From contig NC_089319.1 in the NCBI RefSeq assembly GCF_036669915.1, positions 20,455,385-20,519,384 of the forward strand: a DNA stretch of 64,000 bases, written 5' to 3'. Position numbers and translations under genes: made by a program. The DNA is from Pocillopora verrucosa. Lineage: Eukaryota; Cnidaria; Anthozoa; Scleractinia; Pocilloporidae. Positions 62,820 to 64,000 of the stretch are shown one piece after another. Each line of letters opens with the position of its first letter. Position 1 is the stretch's first letter. The notes beneath the pieces were generated by a model. It did no database searches. It was not told the origin of the DNA and saw nothing but the letters and a program-made list of their open reading frames with translations.

Positions 62820-64000
62820 GTAAGTTTTTTCCATGCATGAAAACACAACAAACTACTGAGCAGAATGTTCTACCTTTCCGGCTTTCTTTTCACAAGAAAA
62901 ATCAAACTATGGAAAAGGGCCTTTTCACTCGAAGAATTCGATGTTTTATTTTCGAATGAGATTTTTTTAAAGTGTTAATATCTCGTCGCCTGAAGTTACT
63001 CTTAAAATATTCGCCCTAACTAATTATCCATCATAAGCTGTGATAGTTGCGGCAGGAAAAATGTGACCCTTTGAAATGATTGGATGAGGTTGGCCACGTG
63101 ATAGGTCAGTACTCTTCGAATACCGAGCCACAATATCGAGGGAGTAGTAATTAGTGATCCGAAAAGAGTCTTATATCAAGCGGAAAATCGCGCTCTTAAC
63201 AGTGGACAAATATTTCTTTTTCTAAATGCCGGCTTGGCGCTTACGGAGTTAAAGCTTGTGACTTGGCAACAATAGTCACCAACTGATGATAAATAGACAC
63301 TCTTCCCAGAAAACTATGTATCAAGTAAGTATGAGATAAAATTTTGGCGAAGCTTGGCTGCTAAAACCCGCAATCCATCTTCAAGTTTAGTGTGCAGAAG
63401 CAAATATTGTAGTAGTTATGAATTTTCTAGCAGTTCTGTGACACTGAGATGTGAAACGTAATGATAAGAAATTCAACGATGACTCAGGGGCTTTGACGGA
63501 GATAAGATCTGTTATCATACACGTGTAAGGAAAAGTGAGTATCCCTAGGGAAGAGTGAAGCCCAAGTTTGCCTTATCGCTTCGAGTGATTAACTTTATTG
63601 GCGACTTAATCATGATGAGTGGTGTTTTCGTGGCGCAAACAAAGTTTTACAAACATTGTTAAGATATGTCATAATTGCATGGCGCGTAGTCGATTCACAC
63701 CTAGGGTATACGTAGTATGGTAGTACCCATAGTGAAGGAAAATGAACAATGAACTGGAAATATTGACTTTAAACGAATAGTTCTCGGCAACTTTCTACGA
63801 CGGAACCGTAACAAGTTCTGTTGGAGTTGAGGCTTTGAATAATAGGGTTATCATTAGGAAAAATTATAGACATAAAGGAAGAATGTTTACACTCCAGTCG
63901 AGAATCAAAAGCTCTACAAGTCGGTATTGAAAACCTTGTGCGCAAACGTTCAAAACCATCAACTGTACTGCATATGGCTTTGTAAACTGTAAGAAATATG
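62820..64000. other. Right-end stretch, probably intron
   Basis: AT-rich, no convincing exon or repeat. If the exon at 62681 is real this is its first intron and the gene continues outside the window. Confidence 0.4.

Overview
This is nuclear DNA of an animal: split genes with consensus GT/AG introns, clear metazoan orthologues and many transposon-derived repeats. The gene content (a beta-helix/polytopic membrane protein, folate-receptor-like secreted proteins, an ECD orthologue with about 17 small coding exons) and the repeat families suggest a cnidarian, probably an anthozoan such as a stony coral. That placement is inference. The orthologies of ECD, CRLF3 and BUD31 are firm.

Layout. 1-2825: 3' part of a large membrane protein gene entering from the left. 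2826-10207: mostly empty, apart from a small two-exon gene (5941-8933, +). 10208-19954: ecdysoneless homologue ECD, complete, 17 coding exons, 627 aa. 21261-21860 (+) and 24526-25143 (-): two intronless, tail-to-tail folate-receptor-like genes. 27289-29444 (-): five-exon gene for a 243-aa lysine-rich protein I do not recognise. 31709-35406 (+): cytokine receptor-like factor 3, six coding exons, 448 aa. 37490-37975 (-): small single-pass membrane protein candidate. 51810-56036 (+): splicing factor BUD31, five exons, 144 aa. 56037-62680: nothing recognisable except a tRNA-like SINE. 62681-62819 (+): probable first coding exon of a gene that leaves the window.

The most striking structure is 37990-51626. 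It is a 13.6-kb foldback element with about 2.5-kb terminal inverted repeats and a perfect 7-bp target-site duplication. It lies between the 5' ends of the small membrane protein gene and BUD31, so it appears to split a short head-to-head promoter region. Each arm carries the same exon-like reading frame with a splice donor. Inside lies a smaller inverted-repeat element (41244-46121), itself split by an intact Ty3/Gypsy-type retrotransposon (41377-46014) with two identical 144-bp LTRs, a 5-bp target duplication and a 1367-codon gag-pol frame. The centre also holds degenerate TTAGGG arrays and a minisatellite.

Introns and intergenic DNA carry several short inverted-repeat families, above all a roughly 200-bp family with AACCCTTTAACTCCC-like ends (about ten copies).

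Functionally, ECD and BUD31 both belong to pre-mRNA splicing; the other genes show no obvious joint pathway. Exon boundaries were set by hand from splice consensus, reading phase and remembered homology. No search or transcript data were available.
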